A DNA stretch of 64,000 nucleotides, taken from contig NZ_VFPO01000001.1 of NCBI RefSeq assembly GCF_006716765.1, positions 4,960,001 to 5,024,000 of the forward strand, written 5' to 3'. The stretch comes from Actinomadura hallensis (GTDB taxonomy: Bacteria; Actinomycetota; Actinomycetes; Streptosporangiales; Streptosporangiaceae). Shown here in pieces: positions 38,538 through 49,090 of this stretch; the first letter of the stretch is position 1; each line of letters begins with the position of its first letter. A program made the position numbers and the translations under genes. The notes beneath the pieces are model-generated. The model was not told where the DNA came from, searched no databases, and worked only from the letters and a program-made list of their open reading frames with translations.

Positions 38538-39416
38538 ATGACGGACCAGGCCGAGACCCAGACCCCGGCTCCCCTCGGGCCGGACTCGCTGACCTGGCGC
38601 TACTTCGGCGACACCCGGATGATCCTCGTCGGTCCCCGCGCAGCCGTGCTGCAGAACATGCTCCCCGCGCTCGGCCAGGGCGTCCTCGACCACTCGGTGT
38701 TCTTCTCCGAGACGTTCGCGCGGGTCAAGCGGTCCGCCGGGCCGATCCTGAACACCGTGTACGGGGCGGACCGGGCCGCCCGGACCGGCCGGACGGTGCG
38801 CGACTACCACCGCGACATCAAGGGCACGATGCCGGACGGCTCCCGCTACCACGCCCTCGACCCCGAGACCTACTACTGGGCGCACGCCACCTTCCTCGAC
38901 AACATGCTGTACGGCATCGAGACCTTCATCAGGCCGCTCAGCGACGCCGAGAAGCGCCGCATCTACGAGGAGTCCAAGGTCTGGTACCGGATGTACGGGG
39001 TCAGCGACCGGGCGATGCCGGAGGACTGGGAGTCGTTCCAGGCCTACTGGAAGCGGATGCTGGACGAGGTGATCGTCCCCCACAAGACCGCCCGGTACGG
39101 CGTCGGCTACGTCACCAAGGGCCTTCCCGCGCCGCGGAAGGTCCCCGGGCCGGTGTGGCGCGCGGTGTCGCCGCCGCTGAACGCGGTCGCCCGGTTCATC
39201 ACGGTCGGCGGGATGCACCCGCGGATGCGCGAGCTGCTCGAACTGCCGTGGAGCGAGGCCGACGAGCGCCGCTACCGGCGGTTCGCGGCGGCCGTCCGCG
39301 CGGCCGGGCGGGTGTGGCCGCTGCTGCCCGAGTCCGTCCGCTACCTCCCGCAGGCCCGCCGTGCCTTCCGCGCGGCGCGGAGGGCACGGCGGACCGCCGG
39401 AGCGGCGCGGCGCTAG
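38538..39416 (+). CDS. MpaB-family oxygenase (DUF2236)
   Basis: A 292-residue protein of the MpaB/Lcp-like group, heme-dependent oxygenases that act on hydrophobic chains. Recognisable parts: LTWRYFGDTRMILVGPRAAV, TVRDYHRDIKGTMPDGSRYH, DPETYYWAHATFLDNMLYGI (conserved His), and a basic C-terminus. Mycobacteria often carry several near TetR, P450 and acyl-CoA-ligase genes, as here. The exact substrate is unknown. The ATG at 38538 is chosen; the ribosome site is poor (GGCGGTGC). Confidence 0.85.
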   Translation: MTDQAETQTPAPLGPDSLTWRYFGDTRMILVGPRAAVLQNMLPALGQGVLDHSVFFSETFARVKRSAGPILNTVYGADRAARTGRTVRDYHRDIKGTMPDGSRYHALDPETYYWAHATFLDNMLYGIETFIRPLSDAEKRRIYEESKVWYRMYGVSDRAMPEDWESFQAYWKRMLDEVIVPHKTARYGVGYVTKGLPAPRKVPGPVWRAVSPPLNAVARFITVGGMHPRMRELLELPWSEADERRYRRFAAAVRAAGRVWPLLPESVRYLPQARRAFRAARRARRTAGAARR

Positions 39417-39427
39417 GGCCCCGGCGC

Positions 39428-40237
39428 CTACGAGCCCGAGCGGATGCGGGCGTCGTACGCCTTCCGCGCGTCCGGGTCGTACTCCAGGAAGATCCTGTCG
39501 AGGCCGAGGCGCCGCGCGACGGCCTGCCGGACCCGGTCGGGGAACAGCGCGCCCAGCCGGATCTGCGTGCCGAGCCGCTTCGGGACGACGACCTGCGGGC
39601 GCGGCTTCGCGATCAGGCCGGCCACGGCGGCCGCGATCTCCTCGGGCTCGCAGTTGCGCTGCCCCTTCGGGCTGCGCGTCCCGGCGACCAGCTCGGTGTT
39701 GGTGAACGTCGGCAGGACGGCGCTGACGTGCACCCCCCGGTCCGCCACCTCCAGCCGGGCCGCCTCGGTGAACGCGACGACGGCGGCCTTGCTGGCGTTG
39801 TACAGGGCCAGGCCAGGCGTGTACATGATCCCCGCCACCGACGCGACGTTGATCACGTGGCCGGCGCCGCGCGGCAGCATCCGCTCGAGGGCGAGCTTGG
39901 TGCCGAGCATCGTGCCGTGCACGTTGACGTCGATGCAGCGGCGGGCGTCGGCGTCGCTCTCGCCGGTGACGGGCCCGATCGGCATGATCCCCGCGTTGTT
40001 GACCAGGACGCCGAGGGGCCCCGCGGACCGCTCGGCCTCGTCCAGGAACGCGGTGAACGACTCGCGGGACGTCACGTCCACCGTGAGGCCCGTGACGCCG
40101 AGCTCCGCGGCCGCCTCCCTGACGGCGGCCTCGTCGACGTCCCCGATGACGACGGCCGCGCCCTCCGCCTTCAGGGCGCGCGCGGTGGCCAGCCCGATCC
40201 CCCGCGCCGCCCCCGTGATCACGACCACCCCGCTCAT
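39428..40237 (-). CDS. Short-chain dehydrogenase/reductase
   Basis: A 269-residue classical SDR. VVITGAARGIGLATARAL gives the NAD(P) loop (TGxxxGxG), LVNNAGIMPIG the NNAG motif, and YNASKAAVVAFTEAARLE the catalytic Tyr-x3-Lys with a Ser near NVASVAG. It oxidises or reduces an alcohol/ketone. The start ATG at 40237 lies inside a set of tandem repeats, each carrying its own GGAG-CCG-ATG, so translation initiation may be shared. Downstream of the P450 gene on the same strand, with 100 bp between them. Confidence 0.88.
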   Translation of the reverse strand: MSGVVVITGAARGIGLATARALKAEGAAVVIGDVDEAAVREAAAELGVTGLTVDVTSRESFTAFLDEAERSAGPLGVLVNNAGIMPIGPVTGESDADARRCIDVNVHGTMLGTKLALERMLPRGAGHVINVASVAGIMYTPGLALYNASKAAVVAFTEAARLEVADRGVHVSAVLPTFTNTELVAGTRSPKGQRNCEPEEIAAAVAGLIAKPRPQVVVPKRLGTQIRLGALFPDRVRQAVARRLGLDRIFLEYDPDARKAYDARIRSGS

Positions 40238-40330
40238 CGGCTCCGCTCCCCACGGCTCATCGGCTCCCGCCCCCAACGGCCCATCGGCTCCCGCCCCCAA
40301 CGGCCCATCGGCTCCCGCCCGCGACGGCTC
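40235..40330 (-). repeat. Tandem 24-bp repeats carrying ribosome-binding site and ATG
   Basis: Four units of 23-24 bases starting CATCGGCTCC on plus; two are identical and two diverge slightly. On the minus strand each unit reads ...GGGAGCCGATG..., i.e. a Shine-Dalgarno-like GGGAG and an ATG. The 3'-most (23-bp) unit supplies the SDR start. Upstream ATGs are in a frame that terminates inside the last unit. Confidence 0.8.
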
Positions 40331-40337
40331 GGAAGGC

Positions 40338-41696
40338 TCACGCGCTCTGCTCCAGGCGTTCGAGGCGGACGGGGAGCCCGTCCTTGGGCGAGGGCAGCGA
40401 CGTGGTGTCCAACGGCCACTCGTACCGCTCCGGGACGCTCCAGCGGTACCGCTGCAGGACCTGGTGGAGGATGGTCTTGACCTGCATCCCGGCGAAGTAC
40501 ATCCCGATGCACTTGTGCGCGCCCCCGCCGAACGGCGCCCACGCGAACTTGTGGACCCTGTCCTCGCGGCGCTCCGGGGAGAACCGCTCGGGGTCGAACC
40601 GGTCCGGGTCCGGCCACCACTCGGCCATGTGGTGGTTGCTGAGCATCGGCACGACGACGAGGGACCCCGCCGGGATGTGGAAGCCGAGGATCGAGGTGTC
40701 CTTGACGACCTTGCGCGGCAGCGCCGGGACGGGCGCGACCATCCGCAGCGACTCCTTCATCACCATGTCGATGCCGGTGAAGTGGTCGAGGTCGTCGTAG
40801 CCGGGCTGCGCCTTGCCGAGGGCCAGGCTCTCCTCGCGCAGCCGCTCCTGCCACTCGGGGTGCTTGGCCAGGTAGTAGGCCATCGTCGTCATCGTGATGG
40901 TGGTGGTGTCGTGCGCCGCCATCAACGCGAAGATCATGTGGTTGACGACGTCCTCGTCGGTGAACCGCTGGCCGTCGTCGGTCTCGGCCTGGCAGAGGGC
41001 AGCGAACAGGTCGTCGCCTCCCCGGCGGCGCTTGTCGGGGAGGTGCCGGTAGAAGAACTCCTCCAGCACCTTGCGGGCCTTCAGCCCGCGGTGCCAGCGC
41101 AGCCCGGGGACGGGGAAGCGGACGTAGGCGGTGCCCGCCCGGACGGCGTCGATGAACGCGCCGTTGATGCGGTCGCGTTCGGCGTCGTCCAGCTCGACGC
41201 CCATGAAGACGTCCACGGCGAGGTCGAGGGTGAGCTGCTTGACGTGGTCGTACACCTTGAAGCCGTCGCCGGGCCGCCACGCCTCGACGCCCTTGACGAT
41301 GCCGGGCGCCATCGCCTCCATGTACGACTGGAGCCGCGGGCGGGTGAACGCCTCCTGCATGATGCGGCGGTGGTGCAGGTGCTCCTCGAAGTCCAGGAGC
41401 ATGATGCCGCGGTTGAAGAACGGCCCGATGAAGTAGCTCCAGGCGGGTCCGTTGGCGAACGCCTTGTCCCGGTTGACCAGGACGACCTGGGCGGCCTCGG
41501 GGCCCTGGACCGTGACGGTCCGCTGCCCGAGCAGCCATCCCCAGGCGACGGGGCCGTACTGCTCGTAGCGTTTGCGGGCCATCCCGATGGGGTCGCGCAT
41601 CACCGCGAGGGTGCTGCCGATGTACGGGATGCCGGGCACGCCGGGGACCGGCTTCAGTCCGCTGCCCTGCGGCGGCGGCGCGAGGACGCTTGTCAT
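40338..41696 (-). CDS. Cytochrome P450
   Basis: A 452-residue heme monooxygenase. The I-helix AAHDTTT, the ExxR motif MKESLRM, and the heme-binding loop FGGGAHKCIG are all present, with WWPDPDRFDPERF before it. Sequence style is closer to CYP51/CYP125-like and CYP138-type actinobacterial enzymes than to short polyketide P450s. It probably hydroxylates a lipid or sterol-like substrate, using ferredoxin encoded elsewhere. It starts at ATG 41696 with an inverted repeat just upstream. Co-directional with the SDR downstream, a natural alcohol-oxidation partner. Confidence 0.92.
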   Translation of the reverse strand: MTSVLAPPPQGSGLKPVPGVPGIPYIGSTLAVMRDPIGMARKRYEQYGPVAWGWLLGQRTVTVQGPEAAQVVLVNRDKAFANGPAWSYFIGPFFNRGIMLLDFEEHLHHRRIMQEAFTRPRLQSYMEAMAPGIVKGVEAWRPGDGFKVYDHVKQLTLDLAVDVFMGVELDDAERDRINGAFIDAVRAGTAYVRFPVPGLRWHRGLKARKVLEEFFYRHLPDKRRRGGDDLFAALCQAETDDGQRFTDEDVVNHMIFALMAAHDTTTITMTTMAYYLAKHPEWQERLREESLALGKAQPGYDDLDHFTGIDMVMKESLRMVAPVPALPRKVVKDTSILGFHIPAGSLVVVPMLSNHHMAEWWPDPDRFDPERFSPERREDRVHKFAWAPFGGGAHKCIGMYFAGMQVKTILHQVLQRYRWSVPERYEWPLDTTSLPSPKDGLPVRLERLEQSA

Positions 41697-41714
41697 GACC
41701 CCTCCGGAACGCGC

Positions 41715-41739
41715 GCAACAAAAGACCGAAATCTGTTGC
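41715..41739. promoter_or_regulatory. GCAACA-N13-TGTTGC inverted repeat upstream of the P450
   Basis: A 6-bp inverted repeat spaced 13 nt in an AT-rich segment 19 bases upstream of the P450 start. A plausible operator for a TetR-type repressor such as the one at 37807, though its half-sites differ from the GAAC/GTTC palindrome there. Confidence 0.5.
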
Positions 41740-41831
41740 TTTGTTCTAACGTAGGGCGCACCCGTAAGTCCAGGCCCGGAACCCGTGACTTATGACTCCC
41801 TGGTCAGGCCGGGGGGCGGCGGGCGTCCCCG

Positions 41832-44801
41832 TCAGCGGGCCCGCCGGCCGGCGGGCGGCGCCAGGAGCCGCCGGCGCGCCGCGGCCGTGAGCGGCCGGTA
41901 CGCCCCGGACCGGGTCCGGTGGTAGGTGCGGCCGTCCCCCGCGGGCGGGACGCCCTCGTCCCTCAGGGGCGCCGTGCGCAGCCGCCCTCCCGCGGTGAGG
42001 GGGATCTCGTCGACGACCCGGACGACCGCGGGGCGCAGCCCCGGCTCCACCCTGAGCAGCGCCTCCGACAGGTCCAGCGGCTTCAGCCCGCCCGGGTCGC
42101 GGAGGCTGACGGCCGCGACGACGATCTCGCCGTCCCCCGCCGGGACGCCGTACACGGCCACGGTGTCGATGCAGGGCAGGTCGCCGAGCGCGTCCCGGAT
42201 CGGGCCGGGCGGGACGACGCCGTCGGCGGTGCGGATCAGCTCGGCCTCCCGCCCGACCATCCAGTAGTCGCCGTCGGCGTCCCTGCGGAACAGGTCGCCG
42301 GTGACGGTCCAGGCGTCCTCCGGCTCGAACACGCCGCGGAGGGGGCGCGCCGCCGCGTCCGCGGCGGAGGGCCGCACCCGCGCGAGCAGCATCCCGATCT
42401 CGCCGGGCCCGCACTCGACCGCGAACCCGTCGGGCCCCTCCTCCAGGCGGCCGGCCTCCAGGTCGTAGCGGGCGAGCCGCACCCGCGCGCTGCCGGGCAG
42501 CGGGCGGCCGAGCGAGCCGGGTTTGCGGCCGCTCAGGTTGACCAGCACCGCCTCGCCCTCGGTGGAGGCGTAGAACTCCAGCACGCGGGCGGGCGCGAAC
42601 CTCTCCTCCACGCGCCGCCACAGCCCGCGGGGCATGCCGGAGCCGATGAACAGCCGGACGGCGTGGTGCCGCTCGGCCGGGTCCGGCGGCGCCTCGACGA
42701 GGTCGCGCAGCAGCAGCCACGTGTAGGAGGCGACGGTGACGCCGTAGCGGCGCGCCTCCTCCCAGAACGTCTCCGGGCTGTAGCCGTCGGCGAGGGCGAG
42801 CCGGGCGCCGCCCGCGACCGCGCCGCCGAGGCTCATCAGCAGCGCGGACGGGTGCTGGAGCGGGGTGATGCTGTACACGGTGTCGGACGCCGACAGCGCG
42901 GCCGACGACGCCGTCCCGAACGCCGACAGGGCCCAGCGCCGGTTGGTGATCCGGCTGGCCCGCAGGTGCTCCCCCTCGCCGGTGAACACGACGAACGCGA
43001 GGTCCCCGGCGCGTCCGGGGTTCGGCCGGTACCACCCGGGGAGCTCGACCTTCTCGGGGTCGATGGTCTCCATGTCGGGCAGCGGGCCGCGGTCGGCGCG
43101 GCCCACGCCGCCGAGGACGTGGCCCTCCACGCCCTCCAGTTCCTTGTCCGCCAGCTCGGCGGCCCGCCCGGCGTGCTCGGGGTCGGCGATCACGCGGGTC
43201 ACCCCGCCGAGCCGCGCCTCCGCTGCGGGGTCGCCGTCGGGGCGCAGCAGCACCGCGACGGCGCCGAGCCGGCTGAGCGCCGCGACCAGCGCCAGCGCGC
43301 TCGGGCGGGTGCCCATCAGCACGCCGACGGGGTCGCCGCGCCGCACCCCGATGTGGATCAGCCCGCGGACGACGGCGTCGATGCGGCGCTTGGCGGCGTC
43401 GTGGGTGTGGCCGCGCCCGTGGTACAGGAAGAACACCTCGCCGGGCCTGCGGTGGGCCTGCTCGTCCAGCAGCAGCCCCATGGACATGCGGGTGCCGGGC
43501 TGGATGCGTTCCAGCCTGGCGAGCCGCGGCAGGTTCTGCGCCGCCTTCCCGGTGAGCTGCCGGGTGCCGTGCACCGCGCGCGCCGCGGTGCGGAACGTCG
43601 AGCGGGCGGCGCCCGCGCCGGCGCCCAGCGCGAGCTGCAGCGCGTATCCGGCGGGGCCGCCGGGGAGCTCGGCCGTGGCGGCCTCCCCGTCCCCGGCGAC
43701 GGGCGCGACGATGTCCGGCGGGTCGCCGTCCCCGGCGAGCCAGTGCGTCCACGCGGCCACCGCGGGCCAGGTCCGGGCGACGGCGAGGCTGCCGACGACG
43801 AGCCCGAAGTGCCCGGCGGGCAGGGACGCCTCGTACACGGGGGCGCGGGGCGCGGCCCGCCGGATCCCGCGCACCATCGGCGGCGTCGCGATCTCGTCGA
43901 CCTCGCCGACGAAGGTGAGCACCGGGCAGGTGATGTCGGCGAGGGTGACGAGCCGGTCCCCGATGAGGAAGCCGCCGGTGAGCATCCGGTTGTGCTGGAT
44001 GAACTGGCGGATGAACTCCGCGAGGGCCGGGCCGGGCCACGACACCCAGCCCTCCCGTTCCAGGAACCGGCGCTGCCGTTCGCGGGGCGCGAGCCGCTCG
44101 CGGTCGTGCAGCTGGAGGATGAAGTCGATCCGCGACCGGACGGACTTCACGGGGCTGAGCACCTGGAACCCGAGCCGCGTCACCCATCCGGGGACGGCGA
44201 ACCCGCCGAGCAGCGCGTCGGGGATGCGCTCGGCGCCCTCGGACGCCAGCCACCCCGGCAGCCCGAACGGGAGCCCGACGCTGGTGTCGGCGGGGCTGCC
44301 GAACGTCACCAGCGACGCGACGCCCTCGCTGCGCCGGTACGCGGCGGCCTGGTAGGCGAACATGCCGCCCTGCGAGTACCCGGCGAGGTGCACGTCCCGC
44401 CCGGTCGCCTCCCGGACCCGGTCGACGGCGTCGCCGACGGCCAGGACGTGGTCGCTGATCGTCCGCTCCAGCCCTCCCGGTTCCCGCTCCGGCACGCCGA
44501 AGTCGACCACCCACGGGTCGGCGCCGAGGTCGTGCAGGACGCGGACGGCGCTGACCCGCGAGGAGATGTCGTACACCTCCGCGGTGATCATCAGCGGGGG
44601 GACGAGCAGGACCACCGGCCCGCCCGCCGACCCGGGGAAGTAGTGCCGCAGCCGGTAGACCCGCTGCCTGGTCACGACCTCGCAGGGGGACGCGTCCTCA
44701 TCGGTGTCGAACCCGCCGAAACGGGCGACCTCCAGGGCGTTCTGGGCGGTGGAGCCCAGGCGGGACCCCAGGCGGAGCAGCGTTCTCGCGACAGCCGGCA
44801 T
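41832..44801 (-). CDS. Alpha/beta hydrolase (PhaC-like) fused to an acyl-CoA/acyl-AMP synthetase
   Basis: A 989-residue two-domain enzyme. The N-terminal ~360 residues are a hydrolase like class III PHA synthases: VVLLVPPLMITAEVYDI, nucleophile GYSQGG (Ser in place of the PhaC Cys), VLTFVGEVDEIATPP (Asp) and LPAGHFGLVVG (His). The C-terminal ~600 residues are an ANL adenylating domain (SMGLLLDEQAHRRPGEVFFL, GVLMGTRPSALALVAALSRL, FYASTEGEAVLVNLS, WTVTGDLFRRDADGDYWMVG). The P-loop is degenerate (FTGEGEH). The start is the ATG with GAAAGG 6 nt upstream. Probably activates and transfers or hydrolyses acyl chains. Similar fusions occur in mycobacteria and relatives. Confidence 0.85.
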   Translation of the reverse strand: MPAVARTLLRLGSRLGSTAQNALEVARFGGFDTDEDASPCEVVTRQRVYRLRHYFPGSAGGPVVLLVPPLMITAEVYDISSRVSAVRVLHDLGADPWVVDFGVPEREPGGLERTISDHVLAVGDAVDRVREATGRDVHLAGYSQGGMFAYQAAAYRRSEGVASLVTFGSPADTSVGLPFGLPGWLASEGAERIPDALLGGFAVPGWVTRLGFQVLSPVKSVRSRIDFILQLHDRERLAPRERQRRFLEREGWVSWPGPALAEFIRQFIQHNRMLTGGFLIGDRLVTLADITCPVLTFVGEVDEIATPPMVRGIRRAAPRAPVYEASLPAGHFGLVVGSLAVARTWPAVAAWTHWLAGDGDPPDIVAPVAGDGEAATAELPGGPAGYALQLALGAGAGAARSTFRTAARAVHGTRQLTGKAAQNLPRLARLERIQPGTRMSMGLLLDEQAHRRPGEVFFLYHGRGHTHDAAKRRIDAVVRGLIHIGVRRGDPVGVLMGTRPSALALVAALSRLGAVAVLLRPDGDPAAEARLGGVTRVIADPEHAGRAAELADKELEGVEGHVLGGVGRADRGPLPDMETIDPEKVELPGWYRPNPGRAGDLAFVVFTGEGEHLRASRITNRRWALSAFGTASSAALSASDTVYSITPLQHPSALLMSLGGAVAGGARLALADGYSPETFWEEARRYGVTVASYTWLLLRDLVEAPPDPAERHHAVRLFIGSGMPRGLWRRVEERFAPARVLEFYASTEGEAVLVNLSGRKPGSLGRPLPGSARVRLARYDLEAGRLEEGPDGFAVECGPGEIGMLLARVRPSAADAAARPLRGVFEPEDAWTVTGDLFRRDADGDYWMVGREAELIRTADGVVPPGPIRDALGDLPCIDTVAVYGVPAGDGEIVVAAVSLRDPGGLKPLDLSEALLRVEPGLRPAVVRVVDEIPLTAGGRLRTAPLRDEGVPPAGDGRTYHRTRSGAYRPLTAAARRRLLAPPAGRRAR

Positions 44802-44856
44802 CGTCGACCTTTCCCACGTCGATGCCATCGTGTCGCGTCGTCACCGGCTTCGGCAA

Positions 44857-46503
44857 TCACAGGACGCGTGCGCCGTCCATCTTCCCGGCGCGGAGCCGCT
44901 CCCACATGTAGCGGCGGCGCGGCTTCCCGCTGGAGGTGCGGTGGATCAGCCCGGTCCCGACGATGATCGTCAGCTCGACGTCGTCGCCGAGGCGGCGGCG
45001 CAGCATCTCGCGCACGTCGTCCGCCCACGACTCGTCCTGCGTCTCGGCGAACAGCGCGACGCCCTTGCGTCCCGCGTCGGGGACGGCGACGGCGGCGATG
45101 CGGCCCTTCCCGAGCCCGCTCACCTCGGCGATCTTCGCCTCGATGTCCTCGACGTACACGGACCGGCCGCGGACCTTGATGCTGTCGCCCATCCGGCCCA
45201 GGACGAACAGCTGCCCCTCGTGGAAGAACCCGGCGTCGCCGGTGTAGACCTTCCCGTCCATGAAACGCGTCGACTTGGCCTCGGCGCCCGCGTAGTACCC
45301 GGGGCACGCGGACGGCCCCCCGACGACGATCTCGCCGAGCAGCCCCTCTCCCAGCTCCCGGCCCTCGTCGTCGACGATGGCGACCGGGACGTCGCTCTCC
45401 GGGGCGCCGCAGCCCACGACCCATCCGGCCTTGGCGCCGAGCAGCTCCGGCCCCAGCCGGTGCTGCTCCAGGATCCGGACCGGCTCCCCGAACGACAGCG
45501 AGTCGGGGTCGGGCCGGACGGCCAGCGGGGGCCGCGGCTCGCTGTCCATGGTGACCAGCAGCGTCGTCTCCGCCATGCCGTAGGCGGGTTTGAACATCGT
45601 CCGGGAGAACCCGTACGGCTCGACGAGCTGCGCGAACACCTCCAGGGCGTGCGGGTCGATGGGCTCGGCGCCGATCAGCGCCATCTTCCATCCCGACAGG
45701 TCGAGGCCCTCCAGCTGCTCCGGCTTGACGCGCCGCGCGCAGTACGCGTACGCGAACGGCGGCGCCGCCGTGTGCGCGGCCTCGGCGAAGCACCGGATCC
45801 ACCGTGCGGGGTCGCGGATGAAGTGGTCGGGCCGCATCAGCCGCAGCATGCCCTGCCGCGCGATCGGCGTGATGAACGTCCCGATGAGGCCCATGTCGTG
45901 GTAGAGCGGCAGCCACGTGGCGACGACGTCGCCGTCCTCGTATCCGGCGGTCCGCGCGATCAGCTCGCTGTTGGCCTCGAGGTTGGCCCAGGTGACCATG
46001 ACGCCGCGGGGCGCGCCGCTGGACCCGGACGTGAACTGGAGCAGCGCCAGCTCGCCCGCGGGCTGCACCTCGGCCTCGTCCGCGGCCTGCCGCGGCCGCC
46101 AGGGCCGGCCCTCGACGCCCGCCTCGGCCATGGCCCGCGCCGCGTACTCGGACAGGTCCTTGGACGCGATCACCAGCGCCGGGGACGCCTGCCGCAGGAT
46201 CGCCGCGACGTGCGCGACGTAGTCGTCCCCGTCCTGGAACAGCGGCGGCGTGATGAGGCACACGGTCGCGCCCGCGGCCCACACCGCGTAGTACGTCTCG
46301 ATGCAGGTGAAGTCCGTGGGCAGGATCATGCAGACGACGTCGCCGGGCCGGACGCCCTCCTCGATCAGCGCGGCGGCGGTGCGGCGCGCGGCGGAGGCCA
46401 GGTCGCCGTAGTCGCGGTACTCCCACCCGCCGTCGTCGGCCGCAAGGTGAACGCCGCGTTCGCTGTTGGGCTTCTCCAGCCATTCGCGCAGCGCAGATCC
46501 CAT
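44857..46503 (-). CDS. Fatty-acyl-AMP ligase (FAAL)-like enzyme
   Basis: A 548-residue ANL-superfamily ligase. Motifs: LLQFTSGSSGAPRGVMVTW (ATP loop), WLPLYHDMGLIGTFITPIAR (FAAL signature), FKPAYGMAETTLLVTM, YTGDAGFFHEGQLFVLGRMG and SVYVEDIEAKI. The YHDMGL motif and the KVYTGDAGFF/GDSIKVRGR region are those of FAALs. FAALs load fatty acyl-AMP onto acyl carriers for lipid or lipopeptide synthesis; no carrier protein is encoded nearby, so the acceptor may be elsewhere. It follows the hydrolase/synthetase fusion gene upstream on the same strand, 55 bp between. Confidence 0.88.
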   Translation of the reverse strand: MGSALREWLEKPNSERGVHLAADDGGWEYRDYGDLASAARRTAAALIEEGVRPGDVVCMILPTDFTCIETYYAVWAAGATVCLITPPLFQDGDDYVAHVAAILRQASPALVIASKDLSEYAARAMAEAGVEGRPWRPRQAADEAEVQPAGELALLQFTSGSSGAPRGVMVTWANLEANSELIARTAGYEDGDVVATWLPLYHDMGLIGTFITPIARQGMLRLMRPDHFIRDPARWIRCFAEAAHTAAPPFAYAYCARRVKPEQLEGLDLSGWKMALIGAEPIDPHALEVFAQLVEPYGFSRTMFKPAYGMAETTLLVTMDSEPRPPLAVRPDPDSLSFGEPVRILEQHRLGPELLGAKAGWVVGCGAPESDVPVAIVDDEGRELGEGLLGEIVVGGPSACPGYYAGAEAKSTRFMDGKVYTGDAGFFHEGQLFVLGRMGDSIKVRGRSVYVEDIEAKIAEVSGLGKGRIAAVAVPDAGRKGVALFAETQDESWADDVREMLRRRLGDDVELTIIVGTGLIHRTSSGKPRRRYMWERLRAGKMDGARVL

Positions 46504-46635
46504 CGTGTCCCTTTCGATTCGCCCACGGCCACCCCACGTGACTCGCGGGTAACTTCATCAGGACGCCGCGTTCACGTCAACCGAATCGATCAGCAAAGAG
46601 ACCGGGCGGTCATTTGGAGGCGCCCCACAAACGGG

Positions 46636-47007
46636 TCACGCCTGGCGCGAGAGGCTCCTGCGCACCGGCGGCACCTGCGCGAGACCCCGCCACCCGAGCA
46701 TCGTGAGCCCCAGGAACCCGGCGGCCACGACGATGAACGCGGTGGCGGCGGTGTCCCCCGACAGGACCCGCAGCGCCATCCCCCCGGCCAGGGTCGTCAC
46801 CCACACGACGACCCCCGACCGCAGCAGCGACTCGGGCCTGCGCCAGACCCGCCCGGCGGCCCACCCGGCACCGAGCGCGACGAGGAACGGCCACACCGTC
46901 CCGGCGTACCCGACGAGGCTCGCGCCCTCCTCATGCGTGGCCCGCCCGATGGCGATGAACACGAGCACGCACAGGACATCGAGCACCGCAGCCCAACCAC
47001 TCCGCAT
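46636..47007 (-). CDS. DUF3054 membrane protein
   Basis: A 123-residue protein with four hydrophobic segments (VLDVLCVLVFIAIGRATH, VWPFLVALGAGWAAGRVW, VVVWVTTLAGGMALRVLSG, AFIVVAAGFLGLTMLGW). IGRATHEEGASLVGYAGTVWP is the characteristic DUF3054 stretch. Inner-membrane protein of unknown role, widespread in actinobacteria. Confidence 0.88.
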   Translation of the reverse strand: MRSGWAAVLDVLCVLVFIAIGRATHEEGASLVGYAGTVWPFLVALGAGWAAGRVWRRPESLLRSGVVVWVTTLAGGMALRVLSGDTAATAFIVVAAGFLGLTMLGWRGLAQVPPVRRSLSRQA

Positions 47008-47082
47008 ACCCCCAGGCTATGCGCCCCCAGCCCCACCCCCGACGGGACCCCACGAACCGCAACCGACAGACCGCAACCGACA

Positions 47083-47299
47083 GGGGGATAGGGGCGAAGC
47101 CCCAGGGGCGGGCGGGTGGGGGAAGGCGGAGGAACCGGGGGTTCCAGGGGGTCGCCCCCCTGGAAGACAGCGAAGAGGCCCGCGGGGAAGGCTGCAAAGC
47201 CGACCACACGGGCCTCAGGACTCGTAGCGGGGGCAGGATTTGAACCTGCGACCTCTGGGTTATGAGCCCAGCGAGCTACCGAACTGCTCCACCCCGCGG
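47083..47299. repeat. 217-bp repeat copy A (with tRNA-fMet)
   Basis: Nearly identical to 52283-52499, in direct orientation and offset exactly 5200 bp. By eye three substitutions in 217 bases: one in the spacer (47135/52335), one near 47216/52416 and one in the tRNA D-loop. It includes the tRNA and 140 bp of 3' flank with a CCAGGGGG/CCCCCTGG palindrome. Confidence 0.9.
47225..47298 (-). tRNA. Initiator tRNA-fMet (CAT), copy 1
   Basis: On the minus strand CGCGGGGTGGAGCAGTTCGG begins the acceptor and D-arm, the anticodon loop reads CTCATAA (anticodon CAT) flanked by GGG/CCC pairs typical of initiators, and the T-arm has GGTTCAAATCC. The first base C cannot pair with base 72 (T), the initiator hallmark. 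CCA is not encoded. A promoter with TTGCCT/TAGAGT lies just upstream. Confidence 0.93.
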
Positions 47300-47309
47300 T
47301 GATGTCTTA

Positions 47310-47338
47310 ACTCTATGGGGCGGGGGGCGCTTAGGCAA
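47310..47338 (-). promoter_or_regulatory. Promoter of tRNA-fMet copy 1 (TTGCCT / TAGAGT)
   Basis: On the minus strand TTGCCT at 47338-47333 and TAGAGT at 47315-47310 with a 17-nt spacer, placing the start about 5 bases before the mature 5' end. Copy 2 retains a TAGACT -10 but a poorer -35, so the two tRNA genes may be expressed differently. Confidence 0.6.
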
Positions 47339-47439
47339 ACCGGTTCGCTGGGGGCTGACTTGGGGGGTTCGCGCTCGCCCAGGGGGTGTTCGTGGACGGG
47401 TCCCTGGGCGAGCGCGGTGCGCCCGCGGCGAGGGGCCCG

Positions 47440-49071
<1,632 letters not shown>

Positions 49072-49090
49072 GGGAACGCGAACCTCCTGG

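Noticed and set aside
40235..40330. CRISPR array
   Set aside because: Four contiguous 24-bp units without spacers, and coding-linked.
41919..44966. A 1015-codon open frame on the plus strand
   Set aside because: Antisense of the hydrolase-ligase fusion; low-complexity and without recognisable domains.
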